Positions 44,578 to 54,120 of a stretch of 64,000 bases of DNA are shown one piece after another. Each line of letters begins with the position of its first letter. The first letter of the stretch is position 1. This stretch comes from Lentzea tibetensis (GTDB lineage: Bacteria > Actinomycetota > Actinomycetes > Mycobacteriales > Pseudonocardiaceae), in NCBI RefSeq assembly GCF_007845675.1, contig NZ_VOBR01000036.1, positions 22,343-86,342 of the forward strand, given 5' to 3'. The position numbers were made by a program, and so were the translations under genes. The notes under the pieces were generated by a model, which did no database searches, had not been told where the DNA came from, and saw nothing but the letters and a program-made list of their open reading frames with translations.

Positions 44578-46896
44578 TCAGGCCAGGTGCTGGGCGACCC
44601 AGATCATGATCTCGCGGCGGTTGGTCGCGCCGAGCCTGCGCAGGATCGCCGACACGTGCGACTCGACCGTGCGCAGGGAGATCACCAGTTTCTCGGCGAT
44701 GTCCTTGTTGCTCAAGCCGGTGGCGACCAGCTGGGCGACGATGAGCTGGGTGGAGGTCAGTGCGGCGGACTGCTGCTCGACCAGTGCCACGGCCTCGTCG
44801 TAGCTCTGGATCCGGGCACCCACGGCCACCGCGGCCTTGTAGTCGGCCGCGCCCAGTGCCTGCTGCGCTTCCTGCTCGGCCACCTGCCGGTAGGCGGCGA
44901 AGGGGACGAGCTGGGACACCCGCACCGCGGTGAGCGTGTGCAGGGCGGATGCCGCGCCCAGCAGCACGGCGGCCCGGCGGGCGTCACCCAACCGGGCATG
45001 TGCCCAGGCGAGCACCTCGATCGACCAGATCGGACCCCAGCGGTCGCCGAGCTCCCGCTGGGTGCGCAGCGTCGCGAGCAAGGTTTGCACCGCGCGTTCG
45101 GGATCGCCGAACCGCACGTCCGCGATGCCCTGGCACCACATGGCCCAGGTCATCGGCCACGGCGACTGCTCGCGCTGCGTCTCCCGCAGGGTCACCGCCG
45201 CAGTCTCGCGGGCCTGCTGCTCGTCGCCGAGCAGCACCGCACCGATCGTCATCAGAATCAGCGCCATGGTGCCGTCTTGGTGGAAGTCCGGCCCGAGCTC
45301 GCGGAACTGCGCGTGGGCGTCACGCAGGACCGTGATGCCGCTGGGATCGCTATGCACCCAGATCCAGTAGACGCCCTGGACCTGCGTCACCGGCGGGAAG
45401 TCCACACCGAGGCCGGCGACCAGCGCGGCCGCCTCCTCGAGCCGGGACCAGGCGTGTTCGTGATCCGTGCCGGTGCACAGGTCGATCCACACGTCCATCG
45501 CCCGCGCGCCGGCCCGCATCAGCGGGTCCGCGTCCGGGGTCGCCTCCAGGATGCGCTCCAGCCAGCGGATTCCCTCCGGCATCGTGCCGGCGAAGAAGAA
45601 GTAGCGGCTCCGGGCCAGCGAGATCGCCACCTGCAGACCGGTCTGGGCCCGGTCGGGCTCGGCCAGGTACGCCGACATCACCGACCGGTAGTTGGGCATG
45701 TCCCGCCCAATCTCGTGCAAGATGTCGATCTCGTCGGGCCCGTAGCAGGTCGCGACGGCACGGGCGGCGACGTCGCGGTAGTAGTCGCGGTGCCGCTGCC
45801 GCATCAGCGCCTGCTCGCCACGTTCGGCGCTGCGCATTGCCCCGTACTGGCGCATCGGCTCCAGCAGCCAGTACCGCCCGCGCGACGCGGTGGTCTCCAC
45901 CACCGAGCTGGTGACCAGACCGTCCAGCGCATCCACCATGTCCCCGACCGCCAGCTCGTCCCCGGCGCACACCGCTTCCGCAGCCGCCAGGGTGAAGGTG
46001 CCGGCGAACACCGAGGCCCGCGACCACAGCACCCGCTCCGTCGGCGTGCACAGGTCGTGGCTCCAGGTGATCACCGCGTGCAGCGTCTCGTGGTGCGGCA
46101 ACACGGTGGTGTCGTTGCGGGTGAGCAGCTTCATCAGGTGGCCCGGATCCAGGGCGTCGTCCATGCGCTGCGCGAGCTCGTCGAGTGACATGCTGCGCAG
46201 CCGCACCGTGGTCAGCTCGATGGCCAGCGGGATCCCGTCGAGCCGTTGCAGGATCCGCACGATCTGGGGCCAATTCGCCGGGGTGATCTGCCAACGGGGC
46301 GCGCGGGACTCGGCGCGGGCGGCGAACAACGCCACCGACTCGTACTCCTGGCCTGGGGCGGTCGGCATCGGTTCGTCCACGGACGCGGGCACCGTCATGG
46401 GCGGAACCGGCACAACCGTCTCGCCGGAGACCTCGAGCAGGGTGCGGCTGGTGGCCACGATCGTCAGGCCGGGCGCCGCGCGCAGCAGCGTGGCCACCAG
46501 CCGACCGGCCGGGCCAACCACGTGCTCGCAGTTGTCCAGCACGAGCAGCATCTGCTTGTGCCGCACGTACTCCACCAGGGTCGACAGCGGCTGCCGGGTC
46601 GACTGGTCGGGGACGCCCACCGCGCTGAGCACGGTCTGCACCAGCATTTCCGGGTCGTCGACCGGCGCGAGCTCGGCCAGCCACACCCCGTCGTCGTAGG
46701 CCGCGGCCTGCTGTCGGGCCAGCTCCAGCGCAAGCCGTGTCTTGCCCGCGCCGCCCACCCCGGTCAGCGTGATCAGCCGCGCCGCGGTCAACCGCTCTCG
46801 CAGCTCGGCCAGCAGCGACGTGCGGCCGACGAACGAGCTCAACGCGAGCGGCACGTTGCCTGTCCGTTCCTCGCTCACCCGCTGCCGCTCGGCCAT
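44578..46896 (-). CDS. Large ATPase-TPR LuxR-family regulator (paralogue)
   Basis: A 772-residue regulator with the same architecture as the 40057-42486 protein: FVGRTSLLAELRERL, Walker A GVGGAGKT (residues 46-53), MLLVLDNCEHVVGPAGRL, helical repeats, and a C-terminal LuxR domain (LIVAQLVATGLSNKDIAEKL, LRTVESHVSAILRRLG). It converges on the P450 unit from downstream, 66 bp from the small coupled gene. The pair brackets the P450 and may act on it or on a distant cluster. Confidence 0.87.
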   Translation of the reverse strand: MAERQRVSEERTGNVPLALSSFVGRTSLLAELRERLTAARLITLTGVGGAGKTRLALELARQQAAAYDDGVWLAELAPVDDPEMLVQTVLSAVGVPDQSTRQPLSTLVEYVRHKQMLLVLDNCEHVVGPAGRLVATLLRAAPGLTIVATSRTLLEVSGETVVPVPPMTVPASVDEPMPTAPGQEYESVALFAARAESRAPRWQITPANWPQIVRILQRLDGIPLAIELTTVRLRSMSLDELAQRMDDALDPGHLMKLLTRNDTTVLPHHETLHAVITWSHDLCTPTERVLWSRASVFAGTFTLAAAEAVCAGDELAVGDMVDALDGLVTSSVVETTASRGRYWLLEPMRQYGAMRSAERGEQALMRQRHRDYYRDVAARAVATCYGPDEIDILHEIGRDMPNYRSVMSAYLAEPDRAQTGLQVAISLARSRYFFFAGTMPEGIRWLERILEATPDADPLMRAGARAMDVWIDLCTGTDHEHAWSRLEEAAALVAGLGVDFPPVTQVQGVYWIWVHSDPSGITVLRDAHAQFRELGPDFHQDGTMALILMTIGAVLLGDEQQARETAAVTLRETQREQSPWPMTWAMWCQGIADVRFGDPERAVQTLLATLRTQRELGDRWGPIWSIEVLAWAHARLGDARRAAVLLGAASALHTLTAVRVSQLVPFAAYRQVAEQEAQQALGAADYKAAVAVGARIQSYDEAVALVEQQSAALTSTQLIVAQLVATGLSNKDIAEKLVISLRTVESHVSAILRRLGATNRREIMIWVAQHLA

Positions 46897-47359
46897 GTCG
46901 GTGACGCAACGACATTCAGATCAGAAGAATGCCGAGTTGCGCGAGTTGGGGCCCAGCCAGCCCCCCGCTGACTCTTCACTCCAACGACGCTAGTCACCAG
47001 ACGATCACTGATCAGCCCGCCTCATCGAAGTGCCGACTAATGCAGGCTAAATGGGCAGAATTTCGTAGCCCGAACAGGCGAATCGCGGCCGCCAGGCAGC
47101 TCGTACGAGGCCATACGAGGGGGTGTCTGACCAGGGAAGACGTTAAGGGTGAATGCTAAGCCACCTTGCGTAGTTCACGTCTGGAGCCCGGCACCCATAG
47201 CAGCTGAAGCGAGGAACCGGGCGCACGCGTGTGGAAAGGGGATACCTCTGAACCGCGGGCACGGGAGGGCTCGTCACATGTGTCTCAGTGGCGAAGCGCG
47301 GCGATCCAGCGGGGCCTGAGGCAAGTGTCGCCGGGCTCGCCGCGCTCCGTACCAGGAGT
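46897..47359. other. Intergenic stretch, no gene seen
   Basis: Region upstream of the minus-strand LuxR gene. No frame has a ribosome site or coherent codon use. It should carry the promoter of that regulator. Confidence 0.4.
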
Positions 47360-47600
47360 GTTAGTTCAGCGTTGCCAGCAGGGTGTCAGCCTGACGGAAC
47401 GTCGCCAGGATCTCCTCGCCACCTGCCTGTCGCGGTTCGAGATGGTCTGCCCGATCCACGACCGGTACTCCGCGTTGGTGACGTCCTGCCAGATTCCCGC
47501 CTCCGGCTTGATCTCGCTCGAAGACCGTGCTCACGGACGTCGGGCTGGTGCAGGTCGACGTGGCTGATCATCGCGCTCGACCGGCATCTGCGGATAGTCC
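47360..47600 (-). pseudogene. Small decayed gene fragment
   Basis: Minus-strand fragments EIKPEAGIWQDVTNAEYRSW followed by IGQTISNRDRQ, and, in the next frame, GGEEILATFRQADTLLATLN with a stop near 47362. These read as two pieces of one small helical protein broken by an indel near 47440. It would follow the HD-domain pseudogene in the same operon. Not recognised. Confidence 0.45.
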
Positions 47601-48273
47601 CTCCCCGTGGCCTCTGCCGTGGACGTCCTACACGGAACCGACGATTGTTGATCAGCGGTGCCTGGGGCCTTGGGCAGGCTGTAGGACTTGGCGAATTGGT
47701 CCCACCACACCCTGGGCGGCACTTCCTGCGCCGCTGCGGCCAGTCGCTTTCCCGTCTCGGTGGAGATGGCCTCAACCATGGTCGTGATCCATGGGTTGCA
47801 CCGGGGTGTTGCCCGCCGCCTCGTACTCACGAGCCTGCAGCAGGCACTCGAGGTTTGTCGGCGTCCCGGCTGCACCGGGCTTCCGGTGACGCGTCGGGTC
47901 GCTTCGCGGACTCGTGCTCGTCGACCAAGGCGGTGATGTGCCGCGCGAGAGCGTCAGGAAGGCCCTCGGCCTGGTCGTGGGCGACCTGGCGCGGGTCGCT
48001 GGTGGACACATACCGCTTGCCGACCGACGGGATGTCGCCGATGCGCGTCTCGGGCATGTCGTGGAACAGGCTGAGCGCGGCGGCCCTGTCGGGGTTCGCG
48101 CTTTCATGAACAGCGATGATGTAGGCGACGATGCCGACCCGGAACGAATGCTCGGCCACCGATTCTAGATGTGGGACGCTGGCGAGTTGCCAGCCTGCTC
48201 GCGGTGTCCGCTTGAGGTATCCGGCTTCGTAGGCGTACCGGACGATCGCGGCGTCCTGTGAACTCGGGCTCAT
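47531..48273 (-). pseudogene. HD-domain phosphohydrolase broken by two single-base insertions
   Basis: The ATG at 48273 has AGGAG 7 bases upstream and starts MSPSSQDAAIVRYAYEAGYL. It continues through an HD-domain with VAEHSFRVGIVAYIIA and ALSLFHDMPETRIGDIP, the motifs of the HDDC2/YfbR-type 5'-deoxynucleotidase family. At about 47865 an extra C after the DADK codons shifts the frame; the next frame reads LECLLQAREYEAAGNTPVQP. At about 47790 an extra A shifts it again, giving WITTMVEAISTETGKRLAAA and VWWDQFAKSYSLPKAPG. Reconstructed, the family C-terminus is complete. Inactive as written unless the two indels are sequencing errors. Confidence 0.75.
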
Positions 48274-48870
48274 GCGGTACTCCTGGCGAGGAAGGCGACT
48301 TGTCCAAGTCGCTCGCGGGCACTCTGATTCATGAGTTTGTTCGCCTTGTACGACGGCGGTGGTTGATGAGGTGGACGGCGGGGCTTGATCGCTTGGGTCG
48401 ATGTTCACGATTGTTGACGTCAGGGTTGCCTGCGATGGGAGCATGGTTGCTTCGCTGTGTCGAGGAGCCGCTCGTGCCGTCGATGTCGAGGGTGGAGCTG
48501 TACGCCGCGATTCGCCGGGACTCTCGTTTCGGGGTGTCGGGGCGTGCTGGGACCTCGACGACATGGACCGCCGAATCGGATCGTGGCCGCGCACGATCGG
48601 CGAGATGTTCGCGGCTGACTCATCTCGACTCTCCGCCGTGAGCTGGTTGAAGCGGGCTTTCACCTCGTCGGAGGATCTCGCCAACGTTGTGTCCATAATT
48701 TCTTGCGTCACCGGCAGCAGCTCGATGCTGGCACCTTGGTTTTCCCATTTGGTCACGGTGCGAGCGTCGACTCCGAGGTGCGCAGCGAAGTTCCGCACAC
48801 TCAGGCGCATTGCCTGGCGGAGCGCCTTGGTTTCAGCACCAGTCCAGAACCCCCAGTCGCCACTGTGCAC
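48274..48870 (-). pseudogene. XRE-type helix-turn-helix protein, tail doubtful
   Basis: The GTG at 48870 begins an XRE-like DNA-binding domain (ETKALRQAMRLSVRNFAAHL, VDARTVTKWENQGASIELLP) nearly parallel to the N-terminus of the 50780-52366 regulator. After about residue 95 the sequence becomes low-complexity Ser/Thr/Pro/Arg without coding character, and the open frame simply runs into the HD gene. Probably a truncated regulator; a real XRE-HD fusion is less likely because the HD gene has its own ribosome site. Confidence 0.5.
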
Positions 48871-48906
48871 CCCGATCCCCCGGTTGCGAACGCTGCAGCG
48901 AACCGT

Positions 48907-48944
48907 AGTACCACACCAGTTCCACGCCGGGGCGACATCAGTTC
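48907..48944. promoter_or_regulatory. Motif pair shared with the second XRE locus
   Basis: agtaccacaccag at 48907 and cgacatcagttc at 48933 match agtactacaccag and cgacaccagttc at 52422 and 52437. Each pair lies in a divergent promoter region next to an XRE gene; likely regulator-binding sites. Confidence 0.45.
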
Positions 48945-49020
48945 ATTTCCCGTAGCCGGTGCGCTGGCCAAGCTGGCGACCAGCACCGCACAAGTCCGAT
49001 TCACAAGGGGGGAGACGACT

Positions 49021-49242
49021 ATGCAACGCGTCGAAGGGGCATGGCGCCACCAGTGGTGGGATGCGGATGGTGGTGTCGCCTTTGACGCGTCCACGGTCGA
49101 GGACGACATCTCCTCCCCACATGCCGTCCTCGACTATTCAGAGGGGAGCGGGCCGACGGACACCCGCACGGAGTCGGCCCGCTCCCCACGGTCATCGTGG
49201 AGGCAGGGGTGTTCCGTGCACTCGGCGTTCACTACCTGCTAA
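49021..49242 (+). CDS. Small unknown protein divergent from the XRE gene
   Basis: A 73-residue frame with a strong GGGGGGAG site before the ATG. The first 40 residues (MQRVEGAWRHQWWDADGGVA, STVEDDISSPHAVLDY) look coding; the later part is crossed by a long hairpin (49143-49187), so the functional peptide may be short or the tail altered. Not recognised. Its placement mirrors that of the 52979 gene opposite the second XRE regulator. Confidence 0.45.
   Translation: MQRVEGAWRHQWWDADGGVAFDASTVEDDISSPHAVLDYSEGSGPTDTRTESARSPRSSWRQGCSVHSAFTTC
49143..49187. terminator. 15-base-pair hairpin
   Basis: Perfect 15-base arms (ggggagcgggccgac and its complement gtcggcccgctcccc) around a 15-base loop. Strong enough to act as a terminator for the 49021 gene, although it lies within its open frame. 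No clear T-tract. Confidence 0.6.
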
Positions 49243-49774
49243 CCGACTGCTAGGTCGGCCGTCGGTCGGCTGGCGGCGTCTCGTATGGTCACTCGCCATG
49301 CTGTCGGTCGGCGTCTCAAGAACTGCGACGGGTTCGCAGGTGGCCCCGAACACCCTGCGAACCTGCTGCCCCCAGGCGGGCTAGGAACTATTGGCGTGGA
49401 GTGGCATTGGTGGCGTTCGGGATGGGATGGCCGAGTGCATGCCTGGGTGCTCCCCGTCGACGTACCGATGTCTCTGGCTGCAGCCTGCGGGCGTAGTGCC
49501 GCTCTCGGTCGAATCGTCTGCGACCAGAATGCCAAGCTGTGCATTCCTTGTTGGCGCGCGGTGTCGATGAAATCGACTTTCTTACAAACAATCGTTCGTG
49601 ACCCGCTGCGCTGATTGGCGAGCTCTGCTACAGGGCCTGCTCAGCGCACAGCGCTTCCTCGTCTGGGTCGATGAGCCGATCCGTACGTCGTCGGATCCCG
49701 AATGTCGACTTATTGTAGGCCGCGCCACGACAGATCCACGGGTGATCAGCATCAACCTGCTCCGTTGGCGCACG
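49243..49774. other. Intergenic stretch, no gene seen
   Basis: About 530 bases between the small plus-strand gene and the D-amino-acid oxidase stop. Short frames on both strands lack ribosome sites. No repeats noted. Confidence 0.4.
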
Positions 49775-50719
49775 TTACTGTCGACTCACCATGTCACTCA
49801 CCGTCGCCGCGCACCCCCACGCCACACTCACTCCAGCGCCGCCATGTCCGTAGTTGTGAATGATTCTCCCGGTCCCGTTGAACTGTTCCTCGAGCCGGAT
49901 CTCCGGCCGAGTTGGGCGAAGGCCAACCCGGTGCTCCAGAACAGCGGCATCTCGCAGCAATGGCTGGACCGCTGCGCACCGCGCCAGGATGGTCTCGGCC
50001 GTGGTCGGGTCCGGCGCGCGATTCCATGAGCCGCGCTCGGCAGTGCCGCCAAGTACAACATGGTCGCCGTGTGGATAGATGGCGATCAGGTCGGGCGATT
50101 CGCCCGTGTCGACTTCCAGGAACTCTGCGATGCCGGGGTTGCTCACCACCAGTTGCTGACCGCGGATCGGGAACACCTGGTCGTCGTCTGCGAGTTTCCC
50201 GGCGCCCAAGCCCGTGCAGTTGACGACAATTGGCGCCGCCGAGCGGGCCTCGTCGAGCGACTCGACCGCAGTGATCTCGATGTCGACATCGGAACGTTGG
50301 AGGCGATCAACGAGGTACGCGAGGTGCCTCGGCATGTTGACGAGCGGCGCGGTGTAGTGCACGCCGTGGGCGTAGCCCGCTGGCCGTTCGTTCACCATCG
50401 ACGGTCGGACGTCCGGCAGCAGGCTGAACCAATGCGGTGATTGGTGTTCGACAGGCGAGACATCGTTCCCGCTTGCGAGCCGCACCCCGGTTCCCGGTGT
50501 CTCGGCCAGTTCGGTCAACACGTGCAACGTGTGTGCTGCCCATGAGTGCACCCGATCGCGGGGCTCGACCAGCCACGGCCCCCAGAGCGCGCCAGCGGCT
50601 GCTGATGTTGTGGCTTCTGGTGGATCGGCCGCCTGCACGCGCACGGAGTGTCCGGCCTCAACCAAGGTCACTGCTGTCGTGAGGCCGACCACGCCAGCTC
50701 CAAGGACAAGCACGTCCAT
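49775..50719 (-). CDS. D-amino-acid oxidase family flavoenzyme
   Basis: A 314-residue FAD-dependent oxidase that would convert D-amino acids to 2-oxo acids, ammonia and peroxide. The N-terminal dinucleotide motif is VLVLGAGVVGLTTAVTLVEA; other family regions are SAAAGALWGPWLV, VVNCTGLGAGKLADD, VFPIRGQQLVV and the C-terminal IIHNYGHGGAGVSVAWGCA. All look intact and the length is usual. It lies just downstream (60 bp) of the XRE-TPR regulator on the same strand. It might supply or remove D-residues from wall turnover; that is inference. Confidence 0.9.
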   Translation of the reverse strand: MDVLVLGAGVVGLTTAVTLVEAGHSVRVQAADPPEATTSAAAGALWGPWLVEPRDRVHSWAAHTLHVLTELAETPGTGVRLASGNDVSPVEHQSPHWFSLLPDVRPSMVNERPAGYAHGVHYTAPLVNMPRHLAYLVDRLQRSDVDIEITAVESLDEARSAAPIVVNCTGLGAGKLADDDQVFPIRGQQLVVSNPGIAEFLEVDTGESPDLIAIYPHGDHVVLGGTAERGSWNRAPDPTTAETILARCAAVQPLLRDAAVLEHRVGLRPTRPEIRLEEQFNGTGRIIHNYGHGGAGVSVAWGCAATVSDMVSRQ

Positions 50720-50779
50720 GCAGGCGACCTTAGTGGCGGAGCTGGTGACTGTGCTCGTCGCGCTGTGGGAGAGGTCATG

Positions 50780-52366
50780 CTACTGGCTCAGCGCGGCCTC
50801 CAGCTCGGGCAGGAAACTGCCGACGTGTCGGTCCTGGGCCCGCCACCGCAACCTGCCGGCCAGTTTGCCGAGTACTTCCATGCTGCGCGGTGACTGCACC
50901 CTGACGGTGCGGGCGACTGCTTGCTGTCCATGCACCACCGCGTGCGCGAGGTCGCCCCGACTGGCGGCGGCCACCGCCAGCCAGGCTCCCTCGAACAGCG
51001 CTCGACGTTGTGACGCGTCGTCGAGCGGATAGTTGTGAGCGCCAGTGTCGAGGAGTTGCTCGCCGCGCTCAAGAAGGGCTCTGGCTGTGTGGTGGTCGCC
51101 GCCGTCCTGACCCAGCACTCCTGCGTGCACCAGGGCATACCCCGCTTGGGTGTCCAGGTGATTGGGGGTCAGGAAGTACATCCACGCCGGTTCGTCTTCG
51201 CCCTTGTCGGTCAATGCCTCCAAACCGGACTGGTAGAAACGCTCGAAGTCGTGGAGCCGCCCGGCCACGGCGTAGCCATACGCCAGTCGTGTAGCTACGG
51301 ATGCCCGCAGGGTTGCGGGCTGTCCTGCCGCCACGCGGACCGCTGCTTCTCCTAGTCCGATGGCGTCGGTCGGCTGTGCGCGGCTGGCCGCCTGGAAGGC
51401 CAGGTCGGCGAAAACATGGGCTGCCATCGACCGATACTCGGCTTGTTTGGCGGCGCGCAACGTCGTGAAGAAGTACCGCTGCGCCAGGCCGTGCTGTCCA
51501 GCATCGAATGCCATCCATCCCGCGAGCTGGCCGATGTCGGCCAGCGCCGCGAATAGGCGACGCTCGACGTGATCAGCGTGGCCGCCTTGGCGCAGGAGTG
51601 CTGCCACGGAACGGAAGTACGCGCCGACGTAGGCCAGATGAGCGCCGCCGCCCTTGGCGTCATCCAGTCGTTGGAGGATCGGGATGCCGTGTTCGATCTG
51701 TTCCACCAGTTCGTGGCCGCCACTGCTGGCTGCCATGGAGGACGGCAGTGGCGGTTGGCTGGGCTCGTGGTTCCAATAGTTCGTTGTCGCCGCGCGGAGA
51801 TCGTTCCCTGACACCACGGTGACCGTGCGGTGGTCGGCTGAGCCGGAGGTTGCCCAGTCGTCGATGACATGCAGCATGCCGTCACGTGACCATGGCAGGT
51901 TCGCTGCCGCGTCAGCTGGCCGAGGCGGACCCGATTGCAGTCCGAGTTCACCATTCGGTAACGCGAAACCAGTCATGATGGTTCCGGCGCCTGCTTGCAA
52001 CAACGTTCGTCGCTGAATCGCCACCCATACCTCCTGCCCGTTGACCTGTACCGGCACGAGGACTGTTTCTGGCGGCAGGCCGGCAATTGCGCTGTCTACA
52101 TGGTCACTGGGAACGTCGGTGGCCTCGGAGCGCGCGCTGATCGACCCTACGAATCGCTCCTGTACCTCGTTGGAGGCACGTCGCAGCGCCGTATCGAGTA
52201 TCTCTTGGGTCTCCGGCAGCAACGTGATGGTGTCACCCCGCTGCTCCCACTTGGACACGGTCTTGGTGCCAACGCCCAGGTGCTCGGCAAAGCCTCGCAC
52301 GGTTTCGCGCATTGCGAGACGCAATGCCTTGGTCTTGGCTCCAGTCCAACACTCGACCGCGATCAT
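50780..52366 (-). CDS. XRE-family regulator with TPR-like C-terminus
   Basis: A 528-residue regulator. The start ATG at 52366 has AAGGGG upstream. Residues 8-75 are an XRE helix-turn-helix (TKALRLAMRETVRGFAEHLG, TKTVSKWEQRGDTITLLP). A linker with a twin-arginine-like RRTLLQAGAGTIMTGFALP follows, and the C-terminal 300 residues are helical repeats (FRSVAALLRQGGHADHVERR, AAKQAEYRSMAAHVFADLAF). This is a very common actinomycete regulator type. It diverges from the 52979 gene and carries the shared operator-like motif in its promoter. Confidence 0.85.
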   Translation of the reverse strand: MIAVECWTGAKTKALRLAMRETVRGFAEHLGVGTKTVSKWEQRGDTITLLPETQEILDTALRRASNEVQERFVGSISARSEATDVPSDHVDSAIAGLPPETVLVPVQVNGQEVWVAIQRRTLLQAGAGTIMTGFALPNGELGLQSGPPRPADAAANLPWSRDGMLHVIDDWATSGSADHRTVTVVSGNDLRAATTNYWNHEPSQPPLPSSMAASSGGHELVEQIEHGIPILQRLDDAKGGGAHLAYVGAYFRSVAALLRQGGHADHVERRLFAALADIGQLAGWMAFDAGQHGLAQRYFFTTLRAAKQAEYRSMAAHVFADLAFQAASRAQPTDAIGLGEAAVRVAAGQPATLRASVATRLAYGYAVAGRLHDFERFYQSGLEALTDKGEDEPAWMYFLTPNHLDTQAGYALVHAGVLGQDGGDHHTARALLERGEQLLDTGAHNYPLDDASQRRALFEGAWLAVAAASRGDLAHAVVHGQQAVARTVRVQSPRSMEVLGKLAGRLRWRAQDRHVGSFLPELEAALSQ

Positions 52367-52978
52367 TAGGTACCCCTTGATTCCTCTCGGAGGCAAGGCC
52401 AGAACTCAGCGTAACGCCATGAGTACTACACCAGGCCGACACCAGTTCGTTCCACCTTGGCCACACCGAGGCCAAGGTGGTTACCAGGCACCCAGGCGCT
52501 GGAAATGTCCCTACCGACCAGCACGCTGAGCACCCAAAGCAGCAGTGCTGCTCGGCGGTTACCCCCAGCCCGGCGTCCGGGTGCCGCCCGCAGATCGGAT
52601 CGTATTGGAAGCGACAGTCCATGCCCAAAGTGTTCTGGCTACCCTGGCCCGGCATCGTGGCCACGGCATCTGGCTTTCACAGCCAGCGCGGAGGGAGACC
52701 GCGACGCTCCTCCGGTCGAATCACCGACAAGGAAGCCGCGTCCCCGCATTGGTGTCCCGCCCGGACATTAAGGGGGAGTGGGCCGTTGTGATGTGCGTTG
52801 ATCGCCTTGCTGTTTCGGAGGAGCTGGGCGGCAGCAGTGGGAGAAGTTCGCCGGACGTGCGGCTGTCGAGTTGTCGTCTCTCCACAACGGACTCGAGTCC
52901 GGTATCCGGCTCAGCTGTCGGCGGCGAGACCACCGCACGGATCGCTGCTACATCAACTTTCTTGGCAGGAGGCCGACT
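52367..52978. other. Divergent promoter region
   Basis: About 610 bases between the XRE-TPR regulator and the 52979 gene. It holds the shared motif pair at 52422-52448. Plus-strand open frames inside have no ribosome site. No other structure seen. Confidence 0.4.
52422..52448. promoter_or_regulatory. Motif pair shared with the first XRE locus
   Basis: agtactacaccag followed by cgacaccagttc, 56 bases before the XRE-TPR start. See the matching pair at 48907-48944; spacing between the halves differs (15 versus 26 bases). Confidence 0.45.
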
Positions 52979-53479
52979 ATGAACACCACCTCGACCATGC
53001 AGACCCAACTCGACTTTCTGCGTGAGCTGTCCGACATGAAGGCACGGTACGAGGAGTCGCTCGGATGGCCGGTCTCGGTCGATGTCGGCCGCCGGCGGCT
53101 GGTAGTGCCTGCCGGGCGGGAATTCGACGCAGTGACCATGCCGTCGCATCTTGCCGAAGCCGTGCGCGCACAGCTTTGCGTGGCGATGCTGTGGAGCCCG
53201 TTGGTAGCCGCACCGGGCGGCCAATGGCTGACGTTCTTGACTACACCGGCGAGGGCGTCGCGTCCGAACCTTGCGGCTGAGCTGCGTCGTGCGCGGGTGC
53301 AACTGGTACCGCGGGGAGGTCAGGTGGTCATCCCTGCCTCGTTCGACACGCACCATGACCATGGTGAGTGGCGGTGGGTGGAGCCACCTCTGCCACGCCG
53401 CGCGCTTCCTCCGTGGTCTGCGGTCATCGCCGTGGCCCGGCGAGCCGACTCCGGTAGCCACCATGGTGGTGCTGGGTGA
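52979..53479 (+). CDS. Unknown protein of a family often labelled primase/polymerase-like
   Basis: A 166-residue protein with AGGAGG 6 bases before the ATG. It has FLRELSDMKARYEESLGWPV, SVDVGRRRLVVPAGREFDAV and TMPSHLAEAVRAQLCVAM. This pattern recurs in small actinomycete proteins often annotated as bifunctional DNA primase/polymerase-like, but the catalytic acidic motifs are not obvious, so I treat the label as weak. It is divergent from the XRE-TPR regulator and probably controlled by it. Confidence 0.65.
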   Translation: MNTTSTMQTQLDFLRELSDMKARYEESLGWPVSVDVGRRRLVVPAGREFDAVTMPSHLAEAVRAQLCVAMLWSPLVAAPGGQWLTFLTTPARASRPNLAAELRRARVQLVPRGGQVVIPASFDTHHDHGEWRWVEPPLPRRALPPWSAVIAVARRADSGSHHGGAG

Positions 53480-53584
53480 TGATCACGCTTGGTAGCTTGC
53501 TCTTGGCGCGCGACGATGTGCCTGGTGCCTCGTTGGCCCTGCTGAGTATTTCAGGATGGCAAATCGTCGTGGTCGCGGTGCACT

Positions 53585-54083
53585 GTGCTGTCATTTCATG
53601 AGATCGCTCATGTGGTCAACCTGACATGTCGGGTGGTGTACATGGATGTCGATCCGGTGGTCGTCGAGTGCAATCGGCTGCACGCAGGTCTGGCCCCAGG
53701 GGCGGAGTCATCCTTGCGGACCTCCGCGAGTATCGAAGCGGTGCTCTACGACCCGGTTGCGCGGTCGCTGCTAGATCTCCAGGAACCCGTGAACATTCTC
53801 ATGGGAGCAGTTCTGCACCATATCCCGGACAGTGACCACCGCCAGCGCGGTCGCGCGCTACTACGAGCAGCTCGCGGCCGGATGCTTCTTGGCGGCCTCA
53901 CACGTTGTGGCTGACAGCCTCACATCAGAGCAGCGGCGACACGTTGAGCGGCTGATCACCAGCCTGGGTATCACCGTGGTCGGACGAAGCCGCGCCGCGT
54001 TCGTGCGCATGCTCGGGCCGCGGAAGACCTCTGCTGACGGAGTGGTGCCGCTGTCGTGGTGGCGTTCGGAGCACGCTGGATGA
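53585..54083 (+). pseudogene. SAM-dependent methyltransferase (DUF574 type), truncated and frameshifted
   Basis: The fragment begins mid-domain (HEIAHVVNLTCRVVYMDVDP) and shows the family core SLLDLQEPVNILMGAVLHHI. Near 53830 the frame changes to ASAVARYYEQLAAGCFLAAS and SLGITVVGRSRAAFVRMLGP, ending VPLSWWR plus a short tail. The N-terminal domain with the substrate and cofactor loop is missing. A 5' deletion plus at least one indel has inactivated it. Confidence 0.7.
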
Positions 54084-54120
54084 CGCCCCAGGGGAGTGTC
54101 TGGGGTATGCAGTCCTAGCG

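Noticed and set aside
47827-48870. A genuine XRE-HD fusion protein
   Set aside because: The HD part has its own strong ribosome site and ATG, and the joining sequence lacks coding character; the open frame is probably accidental.
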